A stretch of DNA of 64,000 nucleotides, taken from Legionella cardiaca. GTDB taxonomy: Bacteria; Pseudomonadota; Gammaproteobacteria; Legionellales; Legionellaceae. The position numbers and the translations under genes are program-made. The stretch lies in assembly GCF_029026145.1 (NCBI RefSeq), contig NZ_CP119078.1, forward strand, positions 834,501 to 898,500, given 5' to 3'. The notes beneath the pieces are model-generated. The model was not told where the DNA came from. It worked only from the letters and a program-made list of their open reading frames with translations, and ran no database searches. Position 1 is the first letter of the stretch. Each line of letters begins with the position of its first letter. Positions 1 to 9,382 of this stretch are shown here, piece after piece.

Positions 1-1188
1 AATCGACGATACTTTTTACAACAACTTACCTCTTTGCTAAGTGATGAAGAGGAATTTACTCCCGGCTTTATAATCTTGGTTGCCGTAGATGGTCTCGAAC
101 GCTTAAATAAGGAATCAGGATTTCAGGAAGGGGATAAGGTGCTTTGCGATATTGCCAACGTATGTGCCAATTTTTGGCCCTCTGACACAATCATTAATCT
201 ATCCAGGATCAGCGGTAGTAATTTTGCATTATTAATAAAAGAAAGTGATGCCAACGAATTCGTAAAAAACTGTGACAAATTTAATGAAGAAATAAAAAAA
301 TCATTAAAAAGCTATCCATGCCAAGCTTTTGTAGCAGCAGTTCCTTATTCATTACATCAAACACCTACTGAATTGTTGATTGAAGCAGATAAAATTTTAA
401 AACATTCAAGGAATGAAGCAAACAAGTTATCATTTAGTGCAAGTATAAATAGTTATGAGCCGACTATTACTGGCGAAGAAATAACAGCGGCTTTATCAAC
501 GTCAAAAATTTCTTTATATAATCAATTGATTGTTTCAAATCGAGACAGTTTTCATCGAGAAATTTTCGTACGACTTAACGAGAATGGACGCGAACTGTGT
601 GCAGGCTATTTTATGCCTATAGCAGAGAAAGCTGGGAAAGCTCATTTGGTTGATCAGGCTGTTCTGAAGAAAGTGTTGGCAGAGAATCTCTTGACTCGTT
701 TCACAATTGCTTTAAACCTTACAGCAGAGACGATTTTGAATCCGCAATATCGCGAAGATTATCTGGCAATGCTTGGAAAGATACCTATGAAGCATCGCAA
801 TAGGCTCCATTTGGAGATGAATGAAACGACAGTATTAAAAAATTTCTCAAAAGTATTGCTCTTTGTCAAAGCATTGCAAAAATTAAATATCAATGTCGGC
901 ATAGATCAAGTTGGTATTAATTTTTCACCAATGCATTATTTAAATGAGCTTCCAATTAATTACATCAAGTTACATGGCAGCCTATTTCATGACATCACGG
1001 AAAATGAAAATAAACAGTTCTTCATCCATTACTTTAACGAAATGGCAAAAACACTTGATATAAGTGTGATTGCCACATTCATCGAAAGAGAGGAGCAGTG
1101 GGAAATTTTACAAAAATTAGGGGTTACATGGGGACAGGGGAAATTTATAAGTGCCATTGAACCTCTAACAGATGTCACTACACACTAG
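1..1188 (+). CDS. Degenerate GGDEF-EAL protein, LapD-like c-di-GMP receptor (5' truncated)
   Basis: The frame is open from base 1, so the start lies outside the window. The first residues (NRRYFLQQL) match the opening of a GGDEF domain. The GGDEF signature itself is lost and is followed by an EAL-like domain. In that domain the EAL motif is replaced by EIFVRL and the DDFGTG metal-binding loop by DQVGINFS, while the late GQG element is kept (WGQGKF). Loss of catalytic residues in both domains is typical of LapD-type receptors, which bind c-di-GMP and restrain the periplasmic protease LapG. An N-terminal membrane and HAMP part would be upstream and cannot be seen. The gene converges on lhr with only a few bases between stops. 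The receptor role is inferred from degeneracy; enzymatic inactivity is likely but untested. Confidence 0.8.
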   Translation, partial: NRRYFLQQLTSLLSDEEEFTPGFIILVAVDGLERLNKESGFQEGDKVLCDIANVCANFWPSDTIINLSRISGSNFALLIKESDANEFVKNCDKFNEEIKKSLKSYPCQAFVAAVPYSLHQTPTELLIEADKILKHSRNEANKLSFSASINSYEPTITGEEITAALSTSKISLYNQLIVSNRDSFHREIFVRLNENGRELCAGYFMPIAEKAGKAHLVDQAVLKKVLAENLLTRFTIALNLTAETILNPQYREDYLAMLGKIPMKHRNRLHLEMNETTVLKNFSKVLLFVKALQKLNINVGIDQVGINFSPMHYLNELPINYIKLHGSLFHDITENENKQFFIHYFNEMAKTLDISVIATFIEREEQWEILQKLGVTWGQGKFISAIEPLTDVTTH

Positions 1189-1193
1189 ATGGC

Positions 1194-4100
1194 TTACCAA
1201 CCTTGGTAAGCGTCTTCTTTGCATTCAACACCCTCTTTGAGAGTGACTTTTTTTCCTGATAAGGCTGGAATTCGCTCACCGGGTAATATAATGCCGACTA
1301 AATTCAAGGGATCAGCGGCGGAAAAGCTAACACTCATTGCGTCAGGCGTTTTCTTTTTAATAGCGCGAACCGAGTCAACTGCATAAGGTAGGGCAAATTG
1401 CTCTCCCAGAAAACCACTGACAAAACGGCCTCCTCTAATCTCTCCCTGTGCTTCCAAACGACGAAAGACAATAAGTAAATCGCGCCAGCTGGAGATAATT
1501 TTCTCCCTTGCCAATAATTCACGAAAGAATATGCCATATCGTTTTAGTAAAACCCAACAGGTGGCCTCAAGTTGTCTATCTTTGGTTGTTATTTTTTTTC
1601 TATTTAATAGAGACCACCGACCGGTGGCATGTCTAAAAATGCTACGACTTCTTCTTCCTGTCCGACGATGAGGGTCTATCAATGCACGTAAATTATCAAA
1701 ACCATCAGCAGTAATTAATCCAGCTGAAACCAACTCCCATAAACCTGCTTCAATTTCGGCCTTCAAATGATTGACTCCATCGGTAATATCTACAAAAAAA
1801 GAAGCCCCATTTTCTTTTAAATAAAAATAGATGTTCTGTGCAACATGACTTAGAGAGGGTTGTAGTTCATTCTCTAAAGGAGGCATGTTGCTCATCCAAT
1901 CGGCATCTTCACGAATAAAAAAAGTAATTGGAGCCACACTGGTGGGGATTATACGTTTATATTTTAAAGAACCGGGGGAGGCGCTATTTTCTTGTACTGC
2001 TAATGCGGGATGAGGTGATAAACGTCCCCAACCTATTACCCCTGTCAAACAAAGGCGATCTAACATATCTGGGGTATAGTCTTTTACTCGTCTGGCAAAA
2101 ATTTGCTTTTCCCAGGCATTGGCCGGAATCTCATAGCCTTGTAATTGTCTAATAGCTTCTAACAACCCGTGTTCGCCTTTTAATTCCGTACCGGGCATGA
2201 CATGCTGCCAGTTTATTAGCCAACGCATAAATTGTGCAGCGGTTACGGGTTCAATTTCCTGGCGTAATTTGCCTAAAGTGAGGTTATGAATTCTGGCTAA
2301 AAGCCGCCGCTCACACCATTCAACTTGTTGTTGTTTTGTTGTTCTAAAGTAACCACGCAAAATTGATCCTGAAGATTCTAGATGAAGTAGTGCCTGTTCA
2401 ATTTCAGCTTCTTTTAAACCCAGTGTATTAGCAAGTTCATGAGCGTGAATAGGCCCGGTATGTTGCATCCAGCCTCTTAACATTTGAACAATAGCAGCCT
2501 CACGCTCTAAAGATTGCTCCTTAATATCAGGTAGTGTGGTATCAAAAATTGCCTCAGGATAAATTTCAGCGAAGCTATGTTTTTTTTCTGTGGCTATCCA
2601 AAATTGCTTATTTGCAACAGAGGCTATACCTGCGCGATTCTGGTTGCTTAGTTGTTCGAAAAAAAGTTTCCATGCAGGAAACAGCGTATGTATATTACTC
2701 AAGTGAATATCGATTGGCAGGGCAATTAAACTTTGCAATGTGTCGTGTAATTCATCCGCATTTCTAATATCTGGCCAAGCCTGTTTTTGAACTTCAATAA
2801 TGGCATCTGGATCAAGTGCGCCCACTTCACGTAAAACAGACTCTGGCAAAAAACGACGCATTTCTACCGCTCTGGCTCGCCTCTCTTCTAAGGGGGCATC
2901 ATCAAGAAAAGCATAGGGATTTGCATTTAAAATTTCATGGGAAAACACAGAAGGTACAGGGGTGTCGATGGCCAAACATTGAATTTTTCCCTCGTTGATT
3001 CTTTCAAGAAGTTTAATAAGACCTTCGATATCAAGCGCTTCCGTGAGAGCATCTTTCATGGTTTCAATAATTAACGGATGTTTTGGAAGCTCGATGTCTT
3101 GCCCGGCTAGATTATCCTGACACGCAGCGGCGTCGGGAAATACAGCGGCTAATAAATCATCTGAAAGCATCCGCAGAATATTCGGGGGTATTTTTCTACC
3201 ATTGCGAAAGCGTACCAAAGCTAGCGATCGGGTTGCCGCCCATCGCCAGCGCGTTGTAAAAAGAGGCGATTGCAAAATCGCTTGTGTTATCACCTCAGTA
3301 ATTGAATTTGGATGTAAAAAATGAAAAACATCAGCTAAAGGAAAGCTATGCTGTTCAGCAAGAGCAATATTAATGCCGTCATCTGTCGCTGCTGCTTGTA
3401 ATTCAAAATTGAACGAGCGACAGAAGCGCTTTCTTAAAGCAAGCCCCCACGCTTTGTTAATACGGGCTCCAAAAGGAGAATGAATAACAAGTTGCATACC
3501 ACCTGACTCATCAAAGAAACGCTCAGCAATAATAATTTCCTGAGTTGGGATCGCTCCTAAAACGGCTCGTCCTTCCAAAATGTATTCAATAAGTTGCTCA
3601 GCCCCGGCATCATTAACTCCACATTGTTCTTTTAACCAGTTTATCGCGGCAGAAGCAGCAGATTGTTTTTGAATTTCTTCAACAGGAGAAAGAGTTAAAG
3701 GAAGCAATTCATCTATTTTTTTTCGTAAATAAGAAACTTGCAGGGAGAGTTCATCTGAGCGAGGGGGAGCTTCGCCGCGCCAGAAAGGAACGCTGGGAGG
3801 GGAGCCATGAGCGTCTTCGACCAGGACTCTTCCCTTGGTACTTTCTATTCGTTTAATTTTCCAGGAAGTATTGCCGAGCAGAATAATATCACCGCGATTG
3901 CTTTCAACAGCAAAGTCTTCATCCAAGGTACCTACCATAACTTCATTAGGCTCTGCGATTACCGTAAATAAACCATTTTCCGGAATGGCTCCGCCACTTG
4001 TAATGGCTGTTAAACGGCTGCCACGACGCGCTTTAACGATGCCATTAACGCGATCACGAAAGAGATAAGCACCGTATCGTCCGCGGGAGCCTGCAATACC

Positions 4101-5480
4101 ATTAGCAAGCATCTCTAAAACAGAATCAAATTGTTCTCGAGAGAGGTTTTTATAAGGAAAACTTTTTTTAATTAGTTTAAATAATTCATCCTCATACCAA
4201 TCATCTGTTGCGCAGGTTGCAACGATTTGTTGCGCTAAAATGTCTAGAGGTACCTCGGGAACCAGTAATTGATCTAATTCTTTGTTGCGAATGGCATGAA
4301 CTAAGGCGGCGCATTCAAGTAATTCATCGCGTGTGGTCGCAAAAATTCTTCCCTTTGAAATAGCGCCATGCCAGTGACCTGAGCGACCAATGCGCTGCAA
4401 AGCAACAGAAATCAAACGAGGTGAGCCAAGTTGGCAAACAAGATCAACCGTACCAATATCAATTCCTAATTCCAAGGATGCTGTTGCTACCAGTGCTTTC
4501 AGTTCACCATTCTTTAATTTTGTTTCAGCTGCCAAGCGTAGCTTACGCGATAAACTCCCATGGTGAGCTGCCACTAACTCTTTTCCTAAACGTTCGGCCA
4601 GATGATGAGCAACACGTTCTGCCAGCCGTCTGGTATTAACAAAAATTAACGTAGAACGATTTTGCCTTGCTAGTTCTGCCAAGCGCTCATAAATCTCATC
4701 CCACATTTCATTGGATGCAACAGGGGCTAGTTCGCTGGAAGGAACCTCAATATGAAGTTCAAGTTGACGAGTATGACCAATATTGATAATCACTGGTTTA
4801 GGTCGATCATTTCCTGTAAGAAAATTAGCAACAATATTGATAGGTTTTTGCGTCGCTGATAGACCAATGCGAACGGGGGACTGAATGCTAATTGCTTCTA
4901 ATCGTTCTAAGGATAACGAGAGATGTGTTCCCCGTTTATTGTTTGCTAATGCATGAATCTCATCAATTATGACAGTTTTTACATCTTTCAGAATAGTGCG
5001 ACTTTTTTCAGCAGTAAGTAATAAATAAAACGACTCAGGGGTAGTTACTAAAATATGAGGGGGTTTTTTTAGCATGGCTTGTCTTTCACGAGGAAGCGTG
5101 TCACCCGTACGCACGGCAATTTGTATTTCCTCCATTTCATAGCCTTGTTCTTTCCCCAATTTGAAAATCTCAGCCAGGGGGCCGATGAGATTTTTTTGAA
5201 TGTCATTTGTTAGTGCTTTTAATGGTGAGACATACAGCACTTGTGTTTGATTAGTTAATTCTTTAGCAATGGATTGACGTACTAGCTTATCGATGCAAAC
5301 GAGAAATGCAGCAAAAGTTTTCCCCGAGCCCGTAGGCGCAGAAATTAAAGTGGTATTGCCTGCAAGAATCTGCGGCCAACCTTGTTCTTGTGGTTCCGTT
5401 GCTGAGATAAATTGCTTAACAAACCATTCGCGAACCAGAGGATGTGCCCAGGGCAGGCTGTCAGAATACGTTGAAGTCAT
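1194..5480 (-). CDS. lhr: Lhr-family large ATP-dependent helicase
   Basis: This 1428-aa superfamily 2 helicase has the length and layout of long Lhr proteins. The N-terminal RecA-like domain carries Walker A (SAPTGSGKT, about residue 47), DEIH (motif II, about residue 172) and SAT (motif III). The second RecA domain ends with the motif VI region QRIGRSGHWHG. After these come the winged-helix and Lhr-specific core and a long C-terminal extension. Lhr enzymes translocate on single-stranded DNA, unwind RNA:DNA hybrids and are linked to DNA repair. The frame is intact. The ATG at 5480 gives MTSTYSDSLPWAHPLVREWF, a usual Lhr start. rtcB lies 20 bp upstream on the same strand, so co-transcription from the archease-rtcB promoter is possible. 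Confidence 0.93.
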   Translation of the reverse strand: MTSTYSDSLPWAHPLVREWFVKQFISATEPQEQGWPQILAGNTTLISAPTGSGKTFAAFLVCIDKLVRQSIAKELTNQTQVLYVSPLKALTNDIQKNLIGPLAEIFKLGKEQGYEMEEIQIAVRTGDTLPRERQAMLKKPPHILVTTPESFYLLLTAEKSRTILKDVKTVIIDEIHALANNKRGTHLSLSLERLEAISIQSPVRIGLSATQKPINIVANFLTGNDRPKPVIINIGHTRQLELHIEVPSSELAPVASNEMWDEIYERLAELARQNRSTLIFVNTRRLAERVAHHLAERLGKELVAAHHGSLSRKLRLAAETKLKNGELKALVATASLELGIDIGTVDLVCQLGSPRLISVALQRIGRSGHWHGAISKGRIFATTRDELLECAALVHAIRNKELDQLLVPEVPLDILAQQIVATCATDDWYEDELFKLIKKSFPYKNLSREQFDSVLEMLANGIAGSRGRYGAYLFRDRVNGIVKARRGSRLTAITSGGAIPENGLFTVIAEPNEVMVGTLDEDFAVESNRGDIILLGNTSWKIKRIESTKGRVLVEDAHGSPPSVPFWRGEAPPRSDELSLQVSYLRKKIDELLPLTLSPVEEIQKQSAASAAINWLKEQCGVNDAGAEQLIEYILEGRAVLGAIPTQEIIIAERFFDESGGMQLVIHSPFGARINKAWGLALRKRFCRSFNFELQAAATDDGINIALAEQHSFPLADVFHFLHPNSITEVITQAILQSPLFTTRWRWAATRSLALVRFRNGRKIPPNILRMLSDDLLAAVFPDAAACQDNLAGQDIELPKHPLIIETMKDALTEALDIEGLIKLLERINEGKIQCLAIDTPVPSVFSHEILNANPYAFLDDAPLEERRARAVEMRRFLPESVLREVGALDPDAIIEVQKQAWPDIRNADELHDTLQSLIALPIDIHLSNIHTLFPAWKLFFEQLSNQNRAGIASVANKQFWIATEKKHSFAEIYPEAIFDTTLPDIKEQSLEREAAIVQMLRGWMQHTGPIHAHELANTLGLKEAEIEQALLHLESSGSILRGYFRTTKQQQVEWCERRLLARIHNLTLGKLRQEIEPVTAAQFMRWLINWQHVMPGTELKGEHGLLEAIRQLQGYEIPANAWEKQIFARRVKDYTPDMLDRLCLTGVIGWGRLSPHPALAVQENSASPGSLKYKRIIPTSVAPITFFIREDADWMSNMPPLENELQPSLSHVAQNIYFYLKENGASFFVDITDGVNHLKAEIEAGLWELVSAGLITADGFDNLRALIDPHRRTGRRSRSIFRHATGRWSLLNRKKITTKDRQLEATCWVLLKRYGIFFRELLAREKIISSWRDLLIVFRRLEAQGEIRGGRFVSGFLGEQFALPYAVDSVRAIKKKTPDAMSVSFSAADPLNLVGIILPGERIPALSGKKVTLKEGVECKEDAYQGW

Positions 5481-5500
5481 AAAATACAGTATATGTGAAA

Positions 5501-6937
5501 TTAACCTTTTATGCAGGCTAAAGGGGTTAAGAATGCAACTCGCCGTGCTAAACCGGCAAACTCCGTGGCTTCAACCACTTTATGGACATCTTTGTAAGCA
5601 CCAGGTGCTTCTTCAGCGATACCGCGCATGGAGCTGCTACGAATATATATTCCTGCATGTCTCAACTCGTCAATAAGCGTTCTTCCTTGCCAGCGTTTTA
5701 ACGCTTGTCGGCGACTCATTTGTCGTCCAGCACCGTGACAAGCAGAGGCAAAGGCATGATTTAAATCTGGTGGATTACCCGCTAATATAAATGAGCCTGT
5801 TCCCATACTGCCGCCAATACAAACTGGCTGACCCACCTCTTTATAACGTTTTGGTAAGGTTGGATGTTGCGGGCCAAAAGCACGCGTGGCTCCTTTACGA
5901 TGAACATAGAGCATTTGTTCTTTGCCGTTAACGACATGTTTTTCTTGCTTGCAAGTATTATGAGAAACATCAAACAACGTTTCAAGATTAGCATGAGGAA
6001 GTATGTTAGCAACGGCTTCTCGCGTTAAATGGACAATAATTTGGCGATTAGCTAAAGCACAATTAATTCCAGCATTCATTGCTCCCAAATATCGTTGGCC
6101 TTCCTCTGAAAGAATAGGAGCACAGGCTAATTCTCTATCTGGTAAATGAAGTCCCAATTTGCTTGCTGCTTTTGCTAGCGAAACTAAATAATCAGAACCA
6201 ATTTGATGACCTAAGCCACGTGAGCCGCAATGAATGGCGATAATAATTTGATTCTTGCTGAGGCCAAACGCTTTCGCTGCATTTTCATCATAGATCTGTT
6301 TAACAAGCTGAATTTCTAAATAATGATTACCGGATCCTAACGTGCCCATTTCATGTAATTGACGCTTTTTGGCATGGTCAGAAACATAGTTGGGGAGTGC
6401 ACCATCGACACAACCATTTTCTTCAACATACTCTAAATCTTCTTTTTTGCCATAACCCTCACTAATTGCCCATTTCGCACCACCCAACATGACCTTATCC
6501 AATTCTTTGACAGATAAACGCAGTTTTCCTGTTGAGCCAACACCTGAGGGGACATATAAAAAAAGTTGTTCAGCCAAATCTTCAATGTGGGGCAAAATAT
6601 CATCGAGAAAAAGATTAGTACGTAAGCAACGAATACCGCAAGAAATATCAAAGCCTACACCGCCGGCTGAAATAATTCCACCTTCATTAGCATCGAATGC
6701 GGCCACGCCACCAATAGGAAAACCATAACCCCAATGAGCATCAGGCATGGTCATAGCCTGACCAACTAGTCCAGGTAAACTCGCTACATTGATGATTTGT
6801 TCGCGGACTTTTTCATCCATAGCTGCTATTAATTCTTGGGTGCCATACATCATTACTGAATGAGGTTTTTCATCAGGCGCCCAACGATAGTCATCAATTC
6901 GTTTTATTTGTGACATATCCACAAGCAATCTCTCCAT
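5501..6937 (-). CDS. rtcB: RNA-splicing ligase RtcB
   Basis: RtcB joins RNA 2',3'-cyclic phosphate or 3'-phosphate ends to 5'-OH ends, using GTP and Mn2+. The protein is full length (478 aa from the first start; MSQIKRIDD at 6916 is an alternative). The metal and nucleotide motifs are present in order: FDISCGIRC (metal Cys), GSGNHYLEIQ, AIHCGSRGLGHQ, DVSHNTCKQE, the guanylylation motif VHRKGATRA and GSMGTGSFIL near the C-terminus. The archease gene lies 8 bp upstream on the same strand, so enzyme and activator form a two-gene operon. No rtcA or rtcR is visible nearby. Likely roles are RNA repair, tRNA healing or ribosome rescue after nuclease damage. Confidence 0.96.
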   Translation of the reverse strand: MERLLVDMSQIKRIDDYRWAPDEKPHSVMMYGTQELIAAMDEKVREQIINVASLPGLVGQAMTMPDAHWGYGFPIGGVAAFDANEGGIISAGGVGFDISCGIRCLRTNLFLDDILPHIEDLAEQLFLYVPSGVGSTGKLRLSVKELDKVMLGGAKWAISEGYGKKEDLEYVEENGCVDGALPNYVSDHAKKRQLHEMGTLGSGNHYLEIQLVKQIYDENAAKAFGLSKNQIIIAIHCGSRGLGHQIGSDYLVSLAKAASKLGLHLPDRELACAPILSEEGQRYLGAMNAGINCALANRQIIVHLTREAVANILPHANLETLFDVSHNTCKQEKHVVNGKEQMLYVHRKGATRAFGPQHPTLPKRYKEVGQPVCIGGSMGTGSFILAGNPPDLNHAFASACHGAGRQMSRRQALKRWQGRTLIDELRHAGIYIRSSSMRGIAEEAPGAYKDVHKVVEATEFAGLARRVAFLTPLACIKG

Positions 6938-6945
6938 CTATGCTG

Positions 6946-7356
6946 TTAAACATCGACAACACATTTAGCTTCCCATATATTATTTATTTGTTTTACGGAC
7001 AACATTGTCAAGGTAGCACCCTTTACATCAATTCCCCGTTCAATCTTTTCGTTCCATTGTTCGCCCTGAGCTTCGCCGTGCCATGTACTACCTGCATTTT
7101 CAACTTTAAAATGAGCCAATATTAAATGATGTTCCTGCGCGTTCGCGATTAGCAAATTCAGCCAGGTAACAAATGCTAATTCAATATCATTTTCTTCAAA
7201 CACAAAAGAAATGGCTTTTTGAGTGGTGACTGTGGACAAATCTCCCATTAAAGCAAACATTGCTTTGGCGGCTTGTTCAAAGCTTTGTTCTAAAGATGAG
7301 CCTCTTCCAATAATGCCAATATCTGCATCGTGGTCAAAATAGTTTTGATCATTCAT
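6946..7356 (-). CDS. Archease, RtcB activator
   Basis: This 136-aa protein has the archease signature at both ends: FDHDADIGI near the N-terminus with the family's metal-binding Asp/His residues, and DVKGATLTMLSV near the C-terminus. In archaea, animals and some bacteria archease speeds RtcB guanylylation and allows multiple turnover. It sits immediately upstream of rtcB with an 8-bp gap, which supports that function. A perfect 9-bp inverted repeat (7389-7413) lies in its 5' region. Length is normal and no residue of the conserved core appears lost. Confidence 0.92.
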   Translation of the reverse strand: MNDQNYFDHDADIGIIGRGSSLEQSFEQAAKAMFALMGDLSTVTTQKAISFVFEENDIELAFVTWLNLLIANAQEHHLILAHFKVENAGSTWHGEAQGEQWNEKIERGIDVKGATLTMLSVKQINNIWEAKCVVDV

Positions 7357-7388
7357 GGTGTAAAGTCCCTAATCTATTTCCTTGAGCC

Positions 7389-7413
7389 TGATGACAATCT
7401 ACTGTTGTCATCA
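7389..7413. promoter_or_regulatory. Perfect 9-bp hairpin between glsA and archease
   Basis: TGATGACAA (7389-7397) and TTGTCATCA (7405-7413) form a perfect stem with a 7-nt loop. On the minus strand the element is 3' of glsA and about 32 nt 5' of the archease start. No run of T follows the stem on that strand, so it is either a weak terminator for glsA or a regulatory stem or operator in the archease-rtcB leader. The sequence does not decide between these. Confidence 0.45.
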
Positions 7414-7447
7414 AAGTCCGTTCAGCCCAATTGTCGTTGATTTTTAT

Positions 7448-8380
7448 CTAAGGCAAGGCGAAATGCCAGCTCATTGCTTTGGACAACTCTTCCAGCATGA
7501 TTTCCCCACGAATACTATTTCCTTTGGGGTTGACTCGAGGACTCAGTACAACAATTCCGGCTTTACCTGGCAGTGCTGCAATTGTATATCCGGAAACACC
7601 ACTTTTGGCTGGTATACCTGTTTTAACCATATGCGTGCCTGTTTCGTCATATAAACCGCAAGTAGCCATAATTGCTAAAGTAATTTTGCAAGTTTCCAGG
7701 GAAATTATTTGGCCGCCACCAACAGGATCTTTGCCACCGTTAGCAAGCAGTGTGGGTAAATAGAGCATTTGCTCAAGCTCTGCTTCATAGGAGCAGAGGG
7801 TAAAATATAAATCCAGCGTTTCGCTTACTCCGGCTCCTAAATTGTTTCTGCTTTTCAGTAAATAAGCGAGAGAGCGATTGCGATCACCAGTTCTTTTTTC
7901 AGAGGCAAAAACGAGAGGATTAATACTAAGCCGTTGATTAAAAAGTTTTTGTACCCAATGTTCTAACCAGGCAAATTGCTGTTCGCCAATACCTGGAATA
8001 TGGGAGCATAAAGTAATTGCACCCGCATTTAACATTGGATTAGAAGGTTTAGGACCAAATTGCTCAAGACGAGTAATCGAAGCAAAATCGTCTCCTGATG
8101 GCTCGACTTTCACCCATTCAAACAGTTGCTCAGCACCAAATTCTTCAAGCAGGCCGATGAGAGTAATCATTTTGCCGGTACTTTGTAGGGTTACTGGGGC
8201 GAGAGGTTGATTGCTGTAGGATAACGATTCACCACCAAGGGTATGCACCGCTATGGCAGTAAGATCTTTATTAACATTCGCTAATTCAGGAATGTAATTA
8301 GCCGTATTGCCTTCCTGGCTGAGTTCTGCTTTGCTCACCAGTTGTTTCAAGAGATCAACAGTTATTCGATTCTGTGTCAT
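7448..8380 (-). CDS. glsA: Glutaminase
   Basis: This enzyme hydrolyses L-glutamine to glutamate and ammonia. It belongs to the serine-dependent beta-lactamase-like glutaminase family: the catalytic S-x-x-K appears as STGK, followed by GPKPSNPMLNAGAI, SLAYLLKSRNNL and the C-terminal KSGVSGYTIAALPGKAGI. I chose the ATG at 8380 (MTQNRITV, 310 aa) because GAGAG-like purines lie 7-10 nt upstream. An in-frame ATG at 8410 would add ten residues but has no ribosome binding site. In Legionella a glutaminase may feed amino-acid catabolism or acid resistance; that is inference. A 14-bp palindrome lies 33 nt upstream. Confidence 0.93.
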   Translation of the reverse strand: MTQNRITVDLLKQLVSKAELSQEGNTANYIPELANVNKDLTAIAVHTLGGESLSYSNQPLAPVTLQSTGKMITLIGLLEEFGAEQLFEWVKVEPSGDDFASITRLEQFGPKPSNPMLNAGAITLCSHIPGIGEQQFAWLEHWVQKLFNQRLSINPLVFASEKRTGDRNRSLAYLLKSRNNLGAGVSETLDLYFTLCSYEAELEQMLYLPTLLANGGKDPVGGGQIISLETCKITLAIMATCGLYDETGTHMVKTGIPAKSGVSGYTIAALPGKAGIVVLSPRVNPKGNSIRGEIMLEELSKAMSWHFALP

Positions 8381-8412
8381 AGACTCTCGGATAAAAAAAA
8401 GGGTTTGCATTA

Positions 8413-8426
8413 TGCTAAATTTAGCA
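8413..8426. promoter_or_regulatory. 14-bp perfect palindrome upstream of glsA
   Basis: TGCTAAATTTAGCA is a perfect 14-bp palindrome located 33-46 nt upstream of the chosen glsA start on the minus strand. The position suits an operator overlapping the promoter. I cannot name a regulator from sequence alone. Confidence 0.4.
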
Positions 8427-8487
8427 CACTAATACAAATAAAAGAGCAAATATGAGATGAGGAATCGTTGCTTTTGTTTATAATTCC

Positions 8488-8575
8488 TGTCATTCCCACG
8501 AAAGTGGAAATTTATCCTCTAAACGGAGGAAAGAATAACTAGGATGGTTAGATTCCCACCTACGCAGAAATGACA
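8488..8575. repeat. Imperfect palindromic intergenic repeat element
   Basis: The ends TGTCATTCCCACGAAAGTGG (from 8488) and the reverse complement of ATTCCCACCTACGCAGAAATGACA (to 8575) are similar over about 24 bp. They enclose a roughly 40-bp core, making an 88-bp inverted-repeat unit. The TGTCATTCCCRCG-type terminus is a pattern seen in dispersed REP/MITE-like elements of many proteobacteria. It lies between glsA and trpC. Only one copy is visible here, so its dispersed nature is inferred. Confidence 0.5.
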
Positions 8576-8608
8576 TTTTTTCTTGTTAGGGAAGAGATTC
8601 GCGCTAGT

Positions 8609-9382
8609 TCAAAGAGACAAAAACTCTCTTAATTTACCTCCTATGTCTGGTGCTCTCATAAGGCTTTCACCAATAAGGAAACAATGAATTTGATTGTTTA
8701 GCATGAGCTGGATGTCCTCGCGAGTATTAATCCCACTTTCGGTAATCATAATTTTATTTGCCGGGAGATTTTTAACTAATTCAATACTTGTGCGGATATC
8801 GGTTGTGAAGGTATGCAAGCTGCGATTGTTAACCCCCATTAATGGTGTCGGAAGTTCTATGGCTCGTTGCAATTCTTCAAGTGTATGGCTTTCTACTAAC
8901 ACAGCCATATTCAGTTCTTGCGCTAATTGGCAATAATCTCTAAGTTGATGATCGTCGAGCATTGCAACAATAAGTAGAATACAGTCAGCGCCCAGAAAGC
9001 GGCTTTCATAAATTTGATAAGGATCAATAATGAAATCTTTGCGTAGTACGGGTAAAACTGAATTTTCTTTAGCCACCGCAAGAAAAGAAGGATGGCCTTG
9101 AAAGAAATTAATATCAGTAAGAACGGATAAGCACCGGGCACCATTCTTTTCATAGATTTTAGCAATAGTGGCCACATCAAAATCAGCGCGAATCAATCCT
9201 TTACTTGGGGAGGCTTTTTTAATTTCGGCAATAATTGCAGGGTTAGCATTATTAAGATTAGCAATGAAGTCTCGGGGTAGGGGATTGTTGTGTTCCATTA
9301 AAACTTCTAACGGTAGATTTCGTTTGGCCAATTCAACTTCTAATTTTTTATGTTCTGCTATTTTATTGAGAATGCTATTCAT
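8609..9382 (-). CDS. trpC: Indole-3-glycerol phosphate synthase
   Basis: TrpC closes the indole ring from 1-(2-carboxyphenylamino)-1-deoxyribulose 5-phosphate in tryptophan synthesis. The 257-aa monofunctional TIM barrel shows [13 protein letters not shown] (catalytic Lys near the N-terminus), [39 protein letters not shown] and ITESGI. There is no fused TrpF domain. It overlaps the end of trpD by 8 bp, indicating translational coupling. It is the last gene of a trpG-trpD-trpC run; trpE, trpF, trpB and trpA are not in the window. Confidence 0.96.
   Translation of the reverse strand: MNSILNKIAEHKKLEVELAKRNLPLEVLMEHNNPLPRDFIANLNNANPAIIAEIKKASPSKGLIRADFDVATIAKIYEKNGARCLSVLTDINFFQGHPSFLAVAKENSVLPVLRKDFIIDPYQIYESRFLGADCILLIVAMLDDHQLRDYCQLAQELNMAVLVESHTLEELQRAIELPTPLMGVNNRSLHTFTTDIRTSIELVKNLPANKIMITESGINTREDIQLMLNNQIHCFLIGESLMRAPDIGGKLREFLSL

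Noticed and set aside
5293-5676. 127-codon plus-strand frame at the lhr/rtcB junction
   Set aside because: It is antisense to two certain genes, with no ribosome site or recognisable domain.
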